NCBI GenBank assembly: GCA_902779945.1
Contig: CACZDN010000011.1
Coordinates: forward strand, 1-64,000
Reading direction: 5' to 3'
DNA from: Oscillospiraceae bacterium
Lineage (GTDB): Bacteria; Bacillota; Clostridia; Oscillospirales; Oscillospiraceae
DNA: 64,000 nt
Both the position numbers and the translations under genes were made by a program. Below the pieces are notes generated by a model, which worked only from the letters and a program-made list of their open reading frames with translations, was not told the DNA's origin and ran no database searches. Below are positions 44,775 to 53,847 of the stretch, one piece after another (within the stretch, counting starts at the first letter, position 1; each line of letters begins with the position of its first letter).

Positions 44775-44793
44775 GCGGGATGGCAGAGATGCG

Positions 44794-44805
44794 CCCCCCC
44801 CCCCC
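44794..44805 (+). repeat. poly-C tract (12 bases)
   Basis: Twelve consecutive C just after the lipoprotein stop, in non-coding DNA. It is the longest homopolymer I noticed in the window and a likely site of slippage or sequencing error. Confidence 0.9.
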
Positions 44806-44810
44806 GCAAG

Positions 44811-44838
44811 CGCCGATGGCGGATTGTGTGGTGTTGCC
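44811..44838. mobile_element. solo end of the MITE-like element
   Basis: GCGGATTGTGTGGTGTTGCC is the terminal inverted repeat of the element at 48379-48532, without a partner end nearby. Confidence 0.65.
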
Positions 44839-44855
44839 TTTATGATAACCGCAAC

Positions 44856-44903
44856 AGACGTGCGGCGAATTCGCAAAACTGCGAATTCGCCGCACGTCTT
44901 TAT
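44856..44903. terminator. bidirectional terminator between the lipoprotein and Pro-rich protein genes
   Basis: Perfect 19-bp stem (44856-44874 with 44881-44899), six-base loop, T-rich tail. Core GCGGCGAATTCGC belongs to the shared terminator type. Confidence 0.85.
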
Positions 44904-44918
44904 ATTGCTGCCGGACGA

Positions 44919-45551
44919 TTACTCGATGAACAGGACCTTGCCCTCCCGCTCATCCTGCTGAAAGCCGGATTCGGTGTAACCGTAATTCTCGGCGGGAGGG
45001 GCCTGGTCCTCGACCGTCTGCGCGGTGCTCACCGAGCCCTGGTCCGCGAAGATGAGGTCGAAGTTGTCGTTCGGAATGTACTGACCGCCGATGTCATTCT
45101 CGGCGGCGGTGCCGCCGGTGTCGCTCCAGATGCCGCTGTCGGTGCCGGGCAAGGCTTCGTCCTCCTCCCAGTCCTCCTCATACTCCTCCTCCGGGATCTC
45201 CTCGGGCGTCCACGCCTGCTGCTGCACGGGCGCTGTGTACTGCTGGGCCTGCGTCGCGGGGGTATGGACCGGCTGGTAGACAGGCGGCTCCGTCGGCTCC
45301 GGCGTCGGCGGGGCGGAGGGCAGGATCACCGGCGTGGGCGTGGGCTTCGGGGTCGGCCTCGGCGTCGCTGCCGCGGGCCGGATCAGGACGACCTCGGTCT
45401 CTGCCTCGGCCTCGGCCGAGGCGGCGCGCTGCTCGGGCGTGGTGAAGCCCCGCGCGTAACCGAACAGCGGTGACGATGCGACCACCGCCAGGATCACGAT
45501 CATCCCCAGCGCAAAGTTGACGGCCCGCGCCGCCCTGTCTTTTCTGTTCAT
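44919..45551 (-). CDS. proline-rich membrane-anchored protein of unknown function
   Basis: 210 residues. A basic N-terminus and one membrane helix (about 12-30) are followed by a low-complexity region: an Ala/Glu coiled segment, a Thr-Pro-rich linker (60-90), a strongly acidic patch (EEIPEEEYEEDWEEDE) and a Gly/Asn/Asp-rich tail. No domain is recognised. It lies 63 bases after a secreted transglutaminase-like gene in the same direction, so the two may act together at the cell surface. The start at 45551 is preceded by AAGGGG. Confidence 0.7.
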   Translation of the reverse strand: MNRKDRAARAVNFALGMIVILAVVASSPLFGYARGFTTPEQRAASAEAEAETEVVLIRPAAATPRPTPKPTPTPVILPSAPPTPEPTEPPVYQPVHTPATQAQQYTAPVQQQAWTPEEIPEEEYEEDWEEDEALPGTDSGIWSDTGGTAAENDIGGQYIPNDNFDLIFADQGSVSTAQTVEDQAPPAENYGYTESGFQQDEREGKVLFIE

Positions 45552-45577
45552 GCTGTCCACCCCTTCTTCTTCATATG

Positions 45578-45598
45578 TCATCCTGAGCAAAGCGGAGC
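45578..45598. repeat. half copy of the R1 repeat
   Basis: TCATCCTGAGCAAAGCGGAG, the left arm only, between two genes. Confidence 0.65.
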
Positions 45599-45614
45599 CG
45601 CCGCCCGGGCCGGG

Positions 45615-48101
45615 TTATGCTCCAAAGTAGTTTTCCGCAGCGCGGTTGTAGAGGAAGAGCGCCCTGGCGAGGTCGGCCATGTCCGGGTCCCCGCGCTCGA
45701 TGGCGGTCTTCGCGTAGCCGAGGACGCTGGTGACGATGGTATAGGTATCGGTGCCGTCGGTGACGCTGAAGCGGTGGGGCGTGTCCAGCGCGTCCGCCGC
45801 GATATTGTCCACGGAGAGATAGCAGGCGCCGTCGCTCTTGCTCTGGAGGATCGCCTCTCTGCCGTCGACCGCGTAGCTGTAGCGGCCCAGGTCGGTGCCG
45901 TCGTCAAATTGCAGGTAGACGCGCAGGCCGTTGTCCGCCTCGAACATGACGGAGATCGCGGCCCCGTTCAGGCCTGCGGGCCTGGAGCCCTGCGTGCCGG
46001 TTTCCCAGCCGGCGAGGTCCGCCGCCGTGACGGCTTTGACCTCCGGCCGCAGCGCGCCGCCGGATTTCCGAAAGTAGTTTTCCGCCGCCGTGCCGTAGTC
46101 CTCCAGCGCCCGGGCCAGCACGCGCATACTGCCGCTGACGCCGCCGTCCTGCATCTGCTGTGCGTAGTCCATGGCGGAGAAGAAGAAGCCGTTGGGATAG
46201 GTGGTCCCGCTCCGGGAGCTGATCGACACCGGATTGCCGCCGCCGTCAAAGATGCGCGCCTGGACCTGCTGCGCGACGCTGTCGGCGCTCACGCCGCAGT
46301 AGAAGCAGCTGTATTCCCCTTCCGTCCGGCAGGCGGAGAGCGGCGTGGTCTGGATGAGTTCGCCCTCGCGGAAGAAGCAGATGCACGCGTCGGGATCGTC
46401 CAGCAGGCGGTCCGAAATCGCAAAATAATACTTGATGCGGATCATGCCGTCAAAAAGCAGGGAGACCTGGTGGATGACGGCCTCGCTCTGCGCGCCGTAG
46501 TCCGTGTCCGGGAAATCGTAGGCGGAAAAGCTGCCGCTGATAAACTCGTCGCCGAGCTCGTGCTCCGTGAGCCAGCTTGTGCGGCCGCGGAGGTAGTACT
46601 CCCAGCTCTCCGGCCCGCTACCGGGCTCCCAGGTGGCGTCCAGGGCGTAGTAGTGCCTGCCGTCCGCGCGGACGATGTTCCAGGCGTGGCCCATGCCGTT
46701 GCTGGTGACGATGCGCGCGTCCAGCCCCATCTCGAGACAGAGGCGGTAAAATGCCACGGCGACGCCCTGGCAGGCCGCCCTGCCGTTGACGAGCGCGTCG
46801 TACGCGGTGAAGACAATGGGGTCCTCGCCGTAGTCGTAGGCGACATTGTCGCAGAGATACTGATAGACGGCGCGGATCTTCTGCTCGTCGCTCCTGCCGC
46901 CGGGCGCGAGCTGCCCCAGGACCGCGGCGACGCGGGCGCTCAGCTCGCTCTCCTGCGCGTAGCTTGTAAAATACAGGGGGGAGTAGACAAAGCTGTAGTA
47001 GTATTCGCCGGGGACATCTGTGCTCGCGGCGGAGCCGTTGCAGGTCACGCCGCCGTATTCGTAGCGCAGATAGTCGCCCTCGGTGGGCGCGCCGGTGTGG
47101 CGGATCGCCGCGTCATAGAGCATCCAGCACAGGGTCTCCCAGTTCTCGTCCGTGGGCCGCACGCCGCATTTGACGCGGATGTCGATCTCCTGCTGGCGCT
47201 GGATCAGCCCGCGCTTGAGGGCTGCGCCCGCCGCCTCTGGATTGTCGTAGACCACGGGAGTATAGGCCTCATACACGGTCCTGCGCGAGACCTCGCCCAT
47301 GAGCGCGGCAAGGCTCTCCTCCGGACTCACGGAGGGGGCGGGGATCGCGCTCTCGGCGATCAGCCCGGCGTAGTAGGGGTTGATGGCCGTCGCTGTAAAG
47401 CAGACGCTTACCGGCTTCTCCGGCGCGGGAAGCGCGACGGTCTGCGCGCCGCTGCCGTCCACCTCAAAGCTGCCCTCCAGATCGCCGCAGGACCAGAAGT
47501 AGACGCCCGGGGCGAGCAGATAGCAGCCGTAGTGCGTGACGCCGGAGGCGGGGTCGGTATAGGGCGGCATGACCGCGCCGTCCAGGCCGGTCACCGTGAT
47601 GTGCTCCGGCTCCTCCGCGCCCTGCAGCGTCACCGGGAACATGCCGGCGCTGTCCGCCCGGGGCTCGCCGACGGCTTCGGCCTCCTCCGGCCCGGCGGGC
47701 TGCCCGGTGAGAGCGATCTCAAGCTCCCGCGTCAGACCGTCCAGCTCGAGCCGCCGGATGATGAGGCCCCCCTCCGGGTCCTCCGGATCGCGGGTGCCGT
47801 AGTAGTAGACGCCGGGCGGCAGCAGATAGCTCTGTACGATCTCGTCCTCCACGCGCGGCGGGATGACGTTTCCGGTCTCGTCTGTGAGCGTGACGGGCAC
47901 GCCGCCGGTAAAGCCCAGGCTGACCAGACGGTTCGGCCGCAGCTCCAGCGCGGTATCGAAAAGGGCGGCCTCTCCGGCGTCGGGCACGGCCTGCGCAATC
48001 TGGACGTCCGCCTCAGGCTCCTCGGCATACCCCGGGAGAGACAAAAGCCCCGCGGTGAGAGCCAGCGCCAGAAGCAGCGATATGATGCGTTTTCCGTTCA
48101 C
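45615..48101 (-). CDS. secreted transglutaminase-like domain protein
   Basis: 828 residues. The signal peptide (MNGKRIISLLLALAL...PGYAEE) is followed by beta-rich repeats (about 40-240), then a transglutaminase-like core near 400-500 with the Cys-His-Asp triad in GRAACQGVAVAFYRLC, GMGHAWNIV and HYYALDATWEPG. The C-terminal 300 residues are unassigned. Members act as peptidases or cross-linking enzymes outside the cell. The gene is very GC rich. It probably forms a unit with the Pro-rich protein downstream. Confidence 0.85.
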   Translation of the reverse strand: MNGKRIISLLLALALTAGLLSLPGYAEEPEADVQIAQAVPDAGEAALFDTALELRPNRLVSLGFTGGVPVTLTDETGNVIPPRVEDEIVQSYLLPPGVYYYGTRDPEDPEGGLIIRRLELDGLTRELEIALTGQPAGPEEAEAVGEPRADSAGMFPVTLQGAEEPEHITVTGLDGAVMPPYTDPASGVTHYGCYLLAPGVYFWSCGDLEGSFEVDGSGAQTVALPAPEKPVSVCFTATAINPYYAGLIAESAIPAPSVSPEESLAALMGEVSRRTVYEAYTPVVYDNPEAAGAALKRGLIQRQQEIDIRVKCGVRPTDENWETLCWMLYDAAIRHTGAPTEGDYLRYEYGGVTCNGSAASTDVPGEYYYSFVYSPLYFTSYAQESELSARVAAVLGQLAPGGRSDEQKIRAVYQYLCDNVAYDYGEDPIVFTAYDALVNGRAACQGVAVAFYRLCLEMGLDARIVTSNGMGHAWNIVRADGRHYYALDATWEPGSGPESWEYYLRGRTSWLTEHELGDEFISGSFSAYDFPDTDYGAQSEAVIHQVSLLFDGMIRIKYYFAISDRLLDDPDACICFFREGELIQTTPLSACRTEGEYSCFYCGVSADSVAQQVQARIFDGGGNPVSISSRSGTTYPNGFFFSAMDYAQQMQDGGVSGSMRVLARALEDYGTAAENYFRKSGGALRPEVKAVTAADLAGWETGTQGSRPAGLNGAAISVMFEADNGLRVYLQFDDGTDLGRYSYAVDGREAILQSKSDGACYLSVDNIAADALDTPHRFSVTDGTDTYTIVTSVLGYAKTAIERGDPDMADLARALFLYNRAAENYFGA

Positions 48102-48378
48102 AGGGCGTTCTCACCTCACAGGGCCTGGTTATTGACATATCATAATTTACATAATACGGTTGCCATTATATTACCAGAATGCCGGAAAAAGTCAAGCAAA
48201 AATCCCCCGTGCTCACGGGGAAGACAAAGGATTCACAGAAACTGTTCAAAGCTGTTTGACCCAAAGCAGCTTACGGTTGGCACCAGATGAGAAGGGAAGG
48301 GCATGGTGTTTTCCGATCCGACAGGCGGTTATCTGTCCTGTCGCACAGTGTATGATTGTTTCAAGCGGATCACGCTTA

Positions 48379-48532
48379 GGGCAACACCGCACAATTCGCC
48401 TGCGGCATCTCCTGGAAAATTTGCGCCCTGATTTCGTCACTTTTTCTTGAGGTACACAAAGTACATCTGCGAAAAAGTGCCTTTATCAGAATTTTCTCAG
48501 GATTCGCTCTCGCCGAATTATGCGGTGTTGCC
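48379..48532. mobile_element. MITE-like element, complete copy
   Basis: 154 bases bounded by TTA on both sides (48376-48378 and 48533-48535). The ends GGGCAACACCGCACAATTCG and its near complement CGAATTATGCGGTGTTGCC form terminal inverted repeats of about 22 bp. Inside is a second palindrome (ACTTTTTC/GAAAAAGT around TTGAGGTACACAAAGTAC). It has no coding capacity. The rest of 48102-48735 shows no gene, RNA or other element I can name. Confidence 0.85.
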
Positions 48533-48735
48533 TTAGAGCAGCGTTTCCATGAATTGCGTATGCTTCACTTGCGCTCCAAGGCGGTGCTGCCTTAAAACAG
48601 TGAAGAAAGACTCCGCTGCGAGGATGGAAAGACACCATAAAAGCGCTTTCAACCTGAGCTGCTTTGCGGCCCTGCGTAAGGGTAATGTAAGGGTACTGTT
48701 TGAAATCCTGAACTTTTTAAAAGCAAAAAGTTGGA

Positions 48736-48770
48736 GAAAAAGAAAATTTCCTCACCATTTGGTGAGGAAA
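48736..48770 (-). terminator. terminator of tRNA-Val
   Basis: Minus-strand stem TTTCCTCACC/GGTGAGGAAA (48747-48756 with 48761-48770) followed by TTTTCTTTTT. Confidence 0.9.
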
Positions 48771-48773
48771 TTG

Positions 48774-48849
48774 TGGTGGACGATACAAGACTCGAACTTG
48801 TGACCTCCCGCACGTCAAGCGGATGCGCTACCAGCTGCGCCAATCGTCC
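48774..48849 (-). tRNA. tRNA-Val (anticodon GAC)
   Basis: 76 bases including an encoded CCA end. The acceptor stem GGACGAT/ATCGTCC is perfect (7 bp). D-arm GCGC/GCGC, anticodon arm TCCGC/GCGGG with loop TTGACGT (anticodon GAC), T-arm ACAAG/CTTGT with loop TTCGAGT. It reads GUC/GUU valine codons. It has its own promoter and terminator. Confidence 0.97.
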
Positions 48850-48869
48850 GGCTCTCTGTCAGCTTGGTC

Positions 48870-48898
48870 ATTATATATCCTTGACGCGGAAAAGTCAA
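48870..48898 (-). promoter_or_regulatory. promoter of tRNA-Val
   Basis: Minus strand -35 TTGACT (48893-48898), 17-base spacer, -10 TATAAT (48870-48875), about 20 bases before the tRNA. Confidence 0.92.
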
Positions 48899-49065
48899 GG
48901 ACTTTTTTCTATTTTCTTTACCAGCGCGATGCCGGTTTGCCTGCGCGTGTTCCGTTTTCTTTGTCTGCGCGGTGCCGGTCTGTCCGCGCGGGTTTTCCGG
49001 ATTCGGCACGCGCGGGCTCTCCGCGCCCCGTGGAAATTTTTTTCAGACGAGAGATCGGCTTTTAC

Positions 49066-49094
49066 TTGACATAACTGTGAGAAAACGGTAAAAT
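49066..49094 (+). promoter_or_regulatory. sigma-A promoter of the RNase Y gene
   Basis: -35 TTGACA (49066-49071), 17-base spacer, -10 TAAAAT (49089-49094). A leader of about 160 bases follows with a small stem GACGGGC/GCCCGTC near 49156-49179. Confidence 0.85.
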
Positions 49095-49262
49095 AACTTG
49101 GTTAATATTATGGCGGAGCATTGGGGAGCTCCCGATTGATATTACTTCTCAACTCCGACGGGCGCGCTTGATGGCCCGTCTTGCTCTGATAGATAATACG
49201 CGGGTACTATCTGTTCAACCACTGCGAAAAAAACTGAAAGATTGGAGGTGTAACCCTTTACC

Positions 49263-50781
49263 ATGCCATTGGTGTTAGCCATTGTTCTGATAATCGTCAT
49301 GGCCGCCGCGGGTTTCGGAGCCGGCGTTACGTACCGCAAAAAGGTCGCGGAGCGCGAGATCACGAGCGCCGAGGAAGAGGCCAGACGTATTGTAAATGAA
49401 GCGATCAAGAGCGCCGAGAGCAAAAAGCGCGAGGCGATGGTCGAGGCAAAGGAAGAGATACACAAAAGCCGCTCCGAGTACGAGCGGGAAGTCAAGGAGC
49501 GCAGAGCCGAAATCTCCAAGCAGGAGCGCCGCCTTCAGCAGAAGGAGGAGAACCTGGACAAGAAGCTCGACGCAGCCGAGAAGAAGAACGAGACCCTGGC
49601 AAACAAGATCGCCGCAGCCGAGGCCCAGCAGCAGGAGATCGCCCTGGTCAAGAAGGGTCAGCTCGAAATGCTGGAAAAGATCTCCGGCTTCACCGTGGAA
49701 GAGGCGAAGGCCTACCTGATCGCCAATATCCGGGACGAGGTCACCCACGAAATGGCCATGAAGGTCAAAGAGGTGGAAGCCCAGTTCAAGGAAGAGGCGG
49801 ACGAGAAGGCCAGAGAGATCGTCGCCACCGCCATCCAGCGCTGCGCCGCAGACCACGCAAGCGAAATCACCGTCTCCGTCGTCCCCCTCCCCAACGACGA
49901 GATGAAGGGCCGCATCATCGGCCGCGAAGGCCGCAACATCCGCAGCATCGATTATCGACGACACCCCCGAGGCCATCACGGTCTCCAGCTTCGACCCCGT
50001 CAGACGTGAGGTCGCCCGCCTCGCCCTGGAAAAGCTCATCCAGGACGGCCGCATCCATCCCGCCCGTATCGAGGAGATGGTTGCGAAGGCCCAGAAGGAG
50101 GTCAACGCCACCATCAAGGCCGAGGGCGAGCGCGCCGTGTTCGAGACCAATATCCACGGCCTGCACCCCGAGATCGTCAAGCTGCTCGGCCGCATGAAGT
50201 ACCGCACCAGCTACGGCCAGAACGTGCTGAACCACTCCATCGAGGTCTCTCACGTCGCCGGCCTCATGGCGGCGGAGCTCGGCGCGGACGTGAACATCGC
50301 CAAGCGCGCTGGCCTTCTGCACGACCTCGGCAAGTCCATCGACCATGAGGTCGAGGGCAGCCACGTTACCATCGGCGTCGACATCGCCAGAAAGTACAAG
50401 GAGTCCGAGGCAGTCATCCACTGCATCGAGGCCCACCACAACGACGTGGAGCCCCACACCATCGAAGCCTGCCTCGTCCAGGCGGCGGACGCCATCTCCG
50501 CGGCCCGTCCCGGCGCCAGGCGCGAGAACATCGAAAACTACGTCAAGCGTCTCGAAAAACTGGAGGAGGTCTCCAAGAGCTTCCCCGGCATCGCGAGCTC
50601 CTACGCCATCCAGGCCGGACGCGAGATCCGCATCATGGTCAAGCCCGAGGAGGTCAGCGAGGACCAGATGATCCTGCTGGCGCGCGACATTGCCAAGAAG
50701 ATCGAGGAGGAGCTGACTTACCCCGGTCAGATCAAGGTTCACCTCCTGCGCGAGACCAAAGCCATCGACTACGCAAAATAA
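49263..50781 (+). pseudogene. rny: ribonuclease Y gene interrupted by a short deletion/frameshift
   Basis: The first frame (49263-50009) encodes the membrane helix, the long coiled coil (25-150) and the KH domain through [14 protein letters not shown]. At 49949-49951 the reading must shift by one base to continue as [29 protein letters not shown] and on to the HD domain ([18 protein letters not shown]) and normal C-terminus at 50781. Family members have about eight more residues (like ETLTGVDL) at the junction, so 23 bases appear lost. RNase Y is the main membrane-bound endoribonuclease starting mRNA decay. Either the gene is broken, the two halves are made separately (internal ATG at 50077 would omit the KH), or this is an assembly/sequencing error. 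Confidence 0.88.
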
Positions 50782-50787
50782 AAACAG

Positions 50788-50817
50788 ATCCCGCCGCAGA
50801 GAGCGGCGGGATTATCT
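50788..50817 (+). terminator. terminator of rny
   Basis: 10-bp stem ATCCCGCCGC/GCGGCGGGAT (50788-50797 with 50803-50812), then TATCTTATCTT. Confidence 0.85.
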
Positions 50818-50837
50818 TATCTTATGATACAACAAAG

Positions 50838-50861
50838 CCCTGGCCGTGGGACCAGGGTTTT
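50838..50861. terminator. terminator of the AbrB-like gene (bidirectional)
   Basis: Stem CCCTGG/CCAGGG (50838-50843 with 50852-50857), with TTTTATT on the plus side and CTTTGTTGT on the minus side. Confidence 0.7.
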
Positions 50862-50867
50862 ATTGCG

Positions 50868-51113
50868 TCAATACAGCTCCTTGAGCTTCGCGATGCAGTC
50901 GGGGCAGACGTTTTTCCCGCGGTAATTGACGATTTTCTTCGTCCCCTCGCAGAACACGCAAGCCGCCTGATATTTGCGAAGAATAATGCTGTCGCCCTCC
51001 ACATAGATTTCAAGCGAGTCCTTCTCGCCAATGTTAAGGGTACGGCGCATTTCAATCGGCAATACGATACGCCCAAGCTCGTCGACTCTTCTCACGATAC
51101 CGGTGGACTTCAC
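50868..51113 (-). CDS. AbrB/SpoVT-type transcriptional regulator with C-terminal zinc-finger-like motif
   Basis: 81 residues from a GTG start (51113), 10 bases after GAGGG; it then opens with KSTGIVRRVDELGRIVLPIEMRRTL, the AbrB swapped-hairpin DNA-binding domain. The tail CVFCEGTKKIVNYRGKNVCPDC carries two C-x-x-C pairs that could bind zinc. Such proteins control transition-state or spore genes. It is divergent from spmAB. Longer readings to 51179 add a non-homologous N-terminus. Confidence 0.87.
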   Translation of the reverse strand: MKSTGIVRRVDELGRIVLPIEMRRTLNIGEKDSLEIYVEGDSIILRKYQAACVFCEGTKKIVNYRGKNVCPDCIAKLKELY

Positions 51114-51326
51114 GTAGGCATCACCCTCTGCTTTCTGATATATTTCTGATACGGATACGCCAAAAATACTTACATACACTGGTAAAAAATTACAAATTCA
51201 TAAATATTTATAGCATTTTATATCATTAATCCGGAGAAATTACAAGTCCTAAAAGCCTTTTTTTGAAATGTTCATAGATTGTTCTTATCTTCTCCGGAAA
51301 AACTATACCAAAAATGGGGTGTTTTT

Positions 51327-51887
51327 ATGGATTTTGCCATAATTTCCATATATTTCATATCCATATTGGCCGTTCTTTTGCGGGGCGGCGTGGCGGAGGC
51401 CGGGGCCGCCGTGACGGAGGGGACGCTGGACGCGCTGCGCTTTGCCCCGCAGCTCGCGGCGGCGCTGTGCCTGTGGTCGGCGGTGGCGGAGCTTCTGGAG
51501 CGGGGCGGCGCGGCGGCGGGACTTTCCCGGCTGATGACAGGGCCGCTGCGCCGTCTCTTCCCCAGAGGTGCGCGGGACGGGGAGACGCTCTCCGCGCTGT
51601 CGGAAAACCTCGGCGCCAACATGCTGGGGCTCGGCAACGCGGCCACCCCCGCCGGCATCCGTGCGGCGCGGGGGCTTGTGAGACTCGGTGCGAGAGCGGA
51701 GCTCAACACCCTCGTGGTGCTCAACAGCGCATCGGTCCAGCTCCTGCCGACGACGGCGGCCAGCCTGCGCGCCTCTCTGGGCAGCGCGTCGCCCTTCGAC
51801 ATCACGCCCGCCGTCTGGGTATCCAGCGCGCTGGCGCTGCTCGTCGGGCTCATCGCGGTGAGAGCGCTGAACGGAGGCGGGTCCTGA
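51327..51887 (+). CDS. spmA: spore maturation protein A
   Basis: 186 residues, four or more membrane segments, with the nucleoside-recognition (Gate) family pattern ENLGANMLGLGNAATPAGIRA and LVVLNSASVQLLPTT. With SpmB it is needed for core dehydration in Bacillus spores. The ATG at 51327 follows GGGGTG. At the 3' end the stop overlaps the next start in CTGA. Confidence 0.92.
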   Translation: MDFAIISIYFISILAVLLRGGVAEAGAAVTEGTLDALRFAPQLAAALCLWSAVAELLERGGAAAGLSRLMTGPLRRLFPRGARDGETLSALSENLGANMLGLGNAATPAGIRAARGLVRLGARAELNTLVVLNSASVQLLPTTAASLRASLGSASPFDITPAVWVSSALALLVGLIAVRALNGGGS

Positions 51888-52405
51888 GAGCCCTCGGTCA
51901 GCTTACGCCCCCGCTGCTGGTGCTGGCGGCGGCGCTGTGCGCGGCGGCCCGGGGCGCGGATGTGTACGAGGCGATGACGGCGGGCGCGAAGAAGGGGCTG
52001 CTGGTCCTCTGGAGCGTGCTGCCGTCGCTGCTGGTCATCTTTCCCGCGATCCGCCTGCTGCGCGCCTCGGGCCTGCCGGAACTGCTGGGCAGCGCGCTGC
52101 GTCCGGCGTTTTCGTGCCTGGGCGTGCCGGAGGAGACGGGGCTTCTGATGCTGCTGCGCCCCCTGTCGGGCAGCGGGGCTCTCGCCGCGGCGTCGGAGCT
52201 CATGCGGCGCTATGGACCGGACTCCCTCGTGGGCCGCACGGCGGCGGTGATGCTCGGCTCGAGCGAGACGAGCTTCTACGTGCTCGCGGTCTACTTCTCC
52301 GCCGCCGGCGCGCGGGACGACGGCCGCGCCCTCCCGGCGGCGCTGCTGGCGGACCTGACCTGCTTTCTCGCCTCCGCCTGGATCTGCCGCATATTGTGGG
52401 GGTAG
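51884..52405 (+). CDS. spmB: spore maturation protein B, probable CTG start
   Basis: About 173 residues. ADVYEAMTAGAKKGLLVLWSVLPSLLVIFPAIRLLRASGLPEL, LLRPLSGSGALAAASELMRRYGPDSLVGR and SSETSFYVLAVYFSAAG match SpmB. There is no ATG, GTG or TTG at the expected N-terminus. A CTG at 51884, overlapping the spmA stop as CTGA and 6 bases after GGAGG, gives a protein of the right length. It works with SpmA in the spore membrane. Confidence 0.87.
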   Translation: MRALGQLTPPLLVLAAALCAAARGADVYEAMTAGAKKGLLVLWSVLPSLLVIFPAIRLLRASGLPELLGSALRPAFSCLGVPEETGLLMLLRPLSGSGALAAASELMRRYGPDSLVGRTAAVMLGSSETSFYVLAVYFSAAGARDDGRALPAALLADLTCFLASAWICRILWG

Positions 52406-52555
52406 GGGAGCGGGACAGCAAAAAGCCCGTGTATTACCGCAGGGGAGGGGCCTGCCCATCCGGGTGACGCCGGCGTACAGCTCCCCGGAAATGTACGGCG
52501 CAGTCCTGTCAGGCAGCGGCACGCCGGAGGCCCGGCGGTATAACGCAGAAAATGG

Positions 52556-52606
52556 AAAACGTATGGCAAATCCGTGAAAGCTGCGGATTTGCCATACGTT
52601 TTTTGC
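52556..52606. terminator. bidirectional terminator between spmB and the flavoprotein cluster
   Basis: Perfect 19-bp stem (52556-52574 with 52584-52602) with core ACGTATGGCAAATCCG, A tract before and T tract after. Nearly the same stem sequence is used at 38536-38586. Confidence 0.9.
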
Positions 52607-52656
52607 GTTCTGCACGCTATCCCGCCGGGGATGGCGTTCCCCGCACGGCACTCTTT

Positions 52657-53847
52657 TTACATGATCGGGATTTTGATCTTGAGGTCCGTGAGGGGCCAGG
52701 AGGAGCAGGCATGGAACCAGCCCATCTCCTTGTCCATCATGCGGCGGCCGTCGCCGATCGGGGAGACGAAGATGTCGCCCGCCAGCAAATGGCTGCGGCA
52801 GAAGCCGCACTCGCCGTTGCGGCAGTGGGTGTCGATGGGGATGCCCGCCCGCTCGAGCGCGACGGCCACAGGCTCGGACGCCTTCGCGTCGATCACGTCC
52901 TCGTGGATGCCGCGCAGGACCGTGATTTTGAAGGTCTTCGTCTCGGTGCCCTTCGGGTAGCCGGGGAGGGTGGAGACGTCCGCGGGGTTATTCACCACGT
53001 CATGGCGGAAGCGGCGCACGGGCACGCCCATCTCGTCCAGGGCCTTCTTGACGAAGCGGAACATGGGCAGCGGGCCGCAGAACATGTAGGTGCAGTCCGG
53101 GGTGGAGTACTTTTCGATGATCTCCTTTGTGATAAAGCCCTTTTCGCCGGGCCAGTCCGGCTCGTCCGAGAGGACATGGACGACCTTCACATCGGGGCAG
53201 GCAGCTTCGATCTTGGCAAGCTCGTCCTTGAGGACGATGTCGTTTGCCTTCACGGAGCCGTAGAGGATCGTGAGCTTCACGCCCTTCATTTTGCCGTATG
53301 CAATCTCCTTGGCCATGGAGTGGAACGGTGTAATGCCGGAGCCGCCGGCCAGAGCCACGAGCTCCTTCGAATCGCGCAGGGGCTCCCAGTAGAAGAAGCC
53401 GAAGGGCAGCGCGCCCTCGAGCGTATCGCCGACGCTGACGTGCTCGAACAGGTAGTCGGGCACCAGATAGGGGACGTTGCGGCGCACGGTGATCTCAAAG
53501 AAGGGGTGCTCCCCCCTCGCCTCAAAGGGGGCGGAGGAGATGGTGTAGGGGCGGGACAGGACGCTCTCGCCGATCTTGAGGCGGAAGTTCACGTACTGGC
53601 CGCTCTGGAACGGGGGGATGTGGCCGTCCGCCGACTCGAAGCGGAAGATGCGGGAGGAGGGGGACGCCTCGCGGATGTCGACGACCCTGAAGAGCATGTG
53701 CTCCGGATGAAGAAGATCGGCCACCTCACGGATCGGGTCGCGGGGGTCGGGGATGGGCGAACCCTTGGCGAAGTTCTCCTCTCTGAGCTTTGTGACGCGG
53801 GAAGCGCCGCCTACGTCCTGCAGAAAGCCTTTGACCTTGATGCTCAT
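52657..53847 (-). CDS. ferredoxin-NAD(P) reductase fused to a C-terminal [2Fe-2S] ferredoxin domain
   Basis: 396 residues. An FAD-binding barrel (about 50-165) with SRPYTISSAP, an NAD(P)-binding domain (165-290) with LAGGSGITPFHSMAKE and MFCGPLPMFRF, and a plant-type [2Fe-2S] domain (310-396) with C-x4-C-x2-C in HCRNGECGFC plus the last cysteine in HACSSWP. It passes electrons between NAD(P)H and a partner through FAD and the cluster. The start overlaps the preceding flavoprotein stop (ATGA), with AGGAGG 7 bases upstream. It is the last gene of the leftward unit and probably the electron donor for the two flavoproteins encoded before it. Confidence 0.9.
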   Translation of the reverse strand: MSIKVKGFLQDVGGASRVTKLREENFAKGSPIPDPRDPIREVADLLHPEHMLFRVVDIREASPSSRIFRFESADGHIPPFQSGQYVNFRLKIGESVLSRPYTISSAPFEARGEHPFFEITVRRNVPYLVPDYLFEHVSVGDTLEGALPFGFFYWEPLRDSKELVALAGGSGITPFHSMAKEIAYGKMKGVKLTILYGSVKANDIVLKDELAKIEAACPDVKVVHVLSDEPDWPGEKGFITKEIIEKYSTPDCTYMFCGPLPMFRFVKKALDEMGVPVRRFRHDVVNNPADVSTLPGYPKGTETKTFKITVLRGIHEDVIDAKASEPVAVALERAGIPIDTHCRNGECGFCRSHLLAGDIFVSPIGDGRRMMDKEMGWFHACSSWPLTDLKIKIPIM

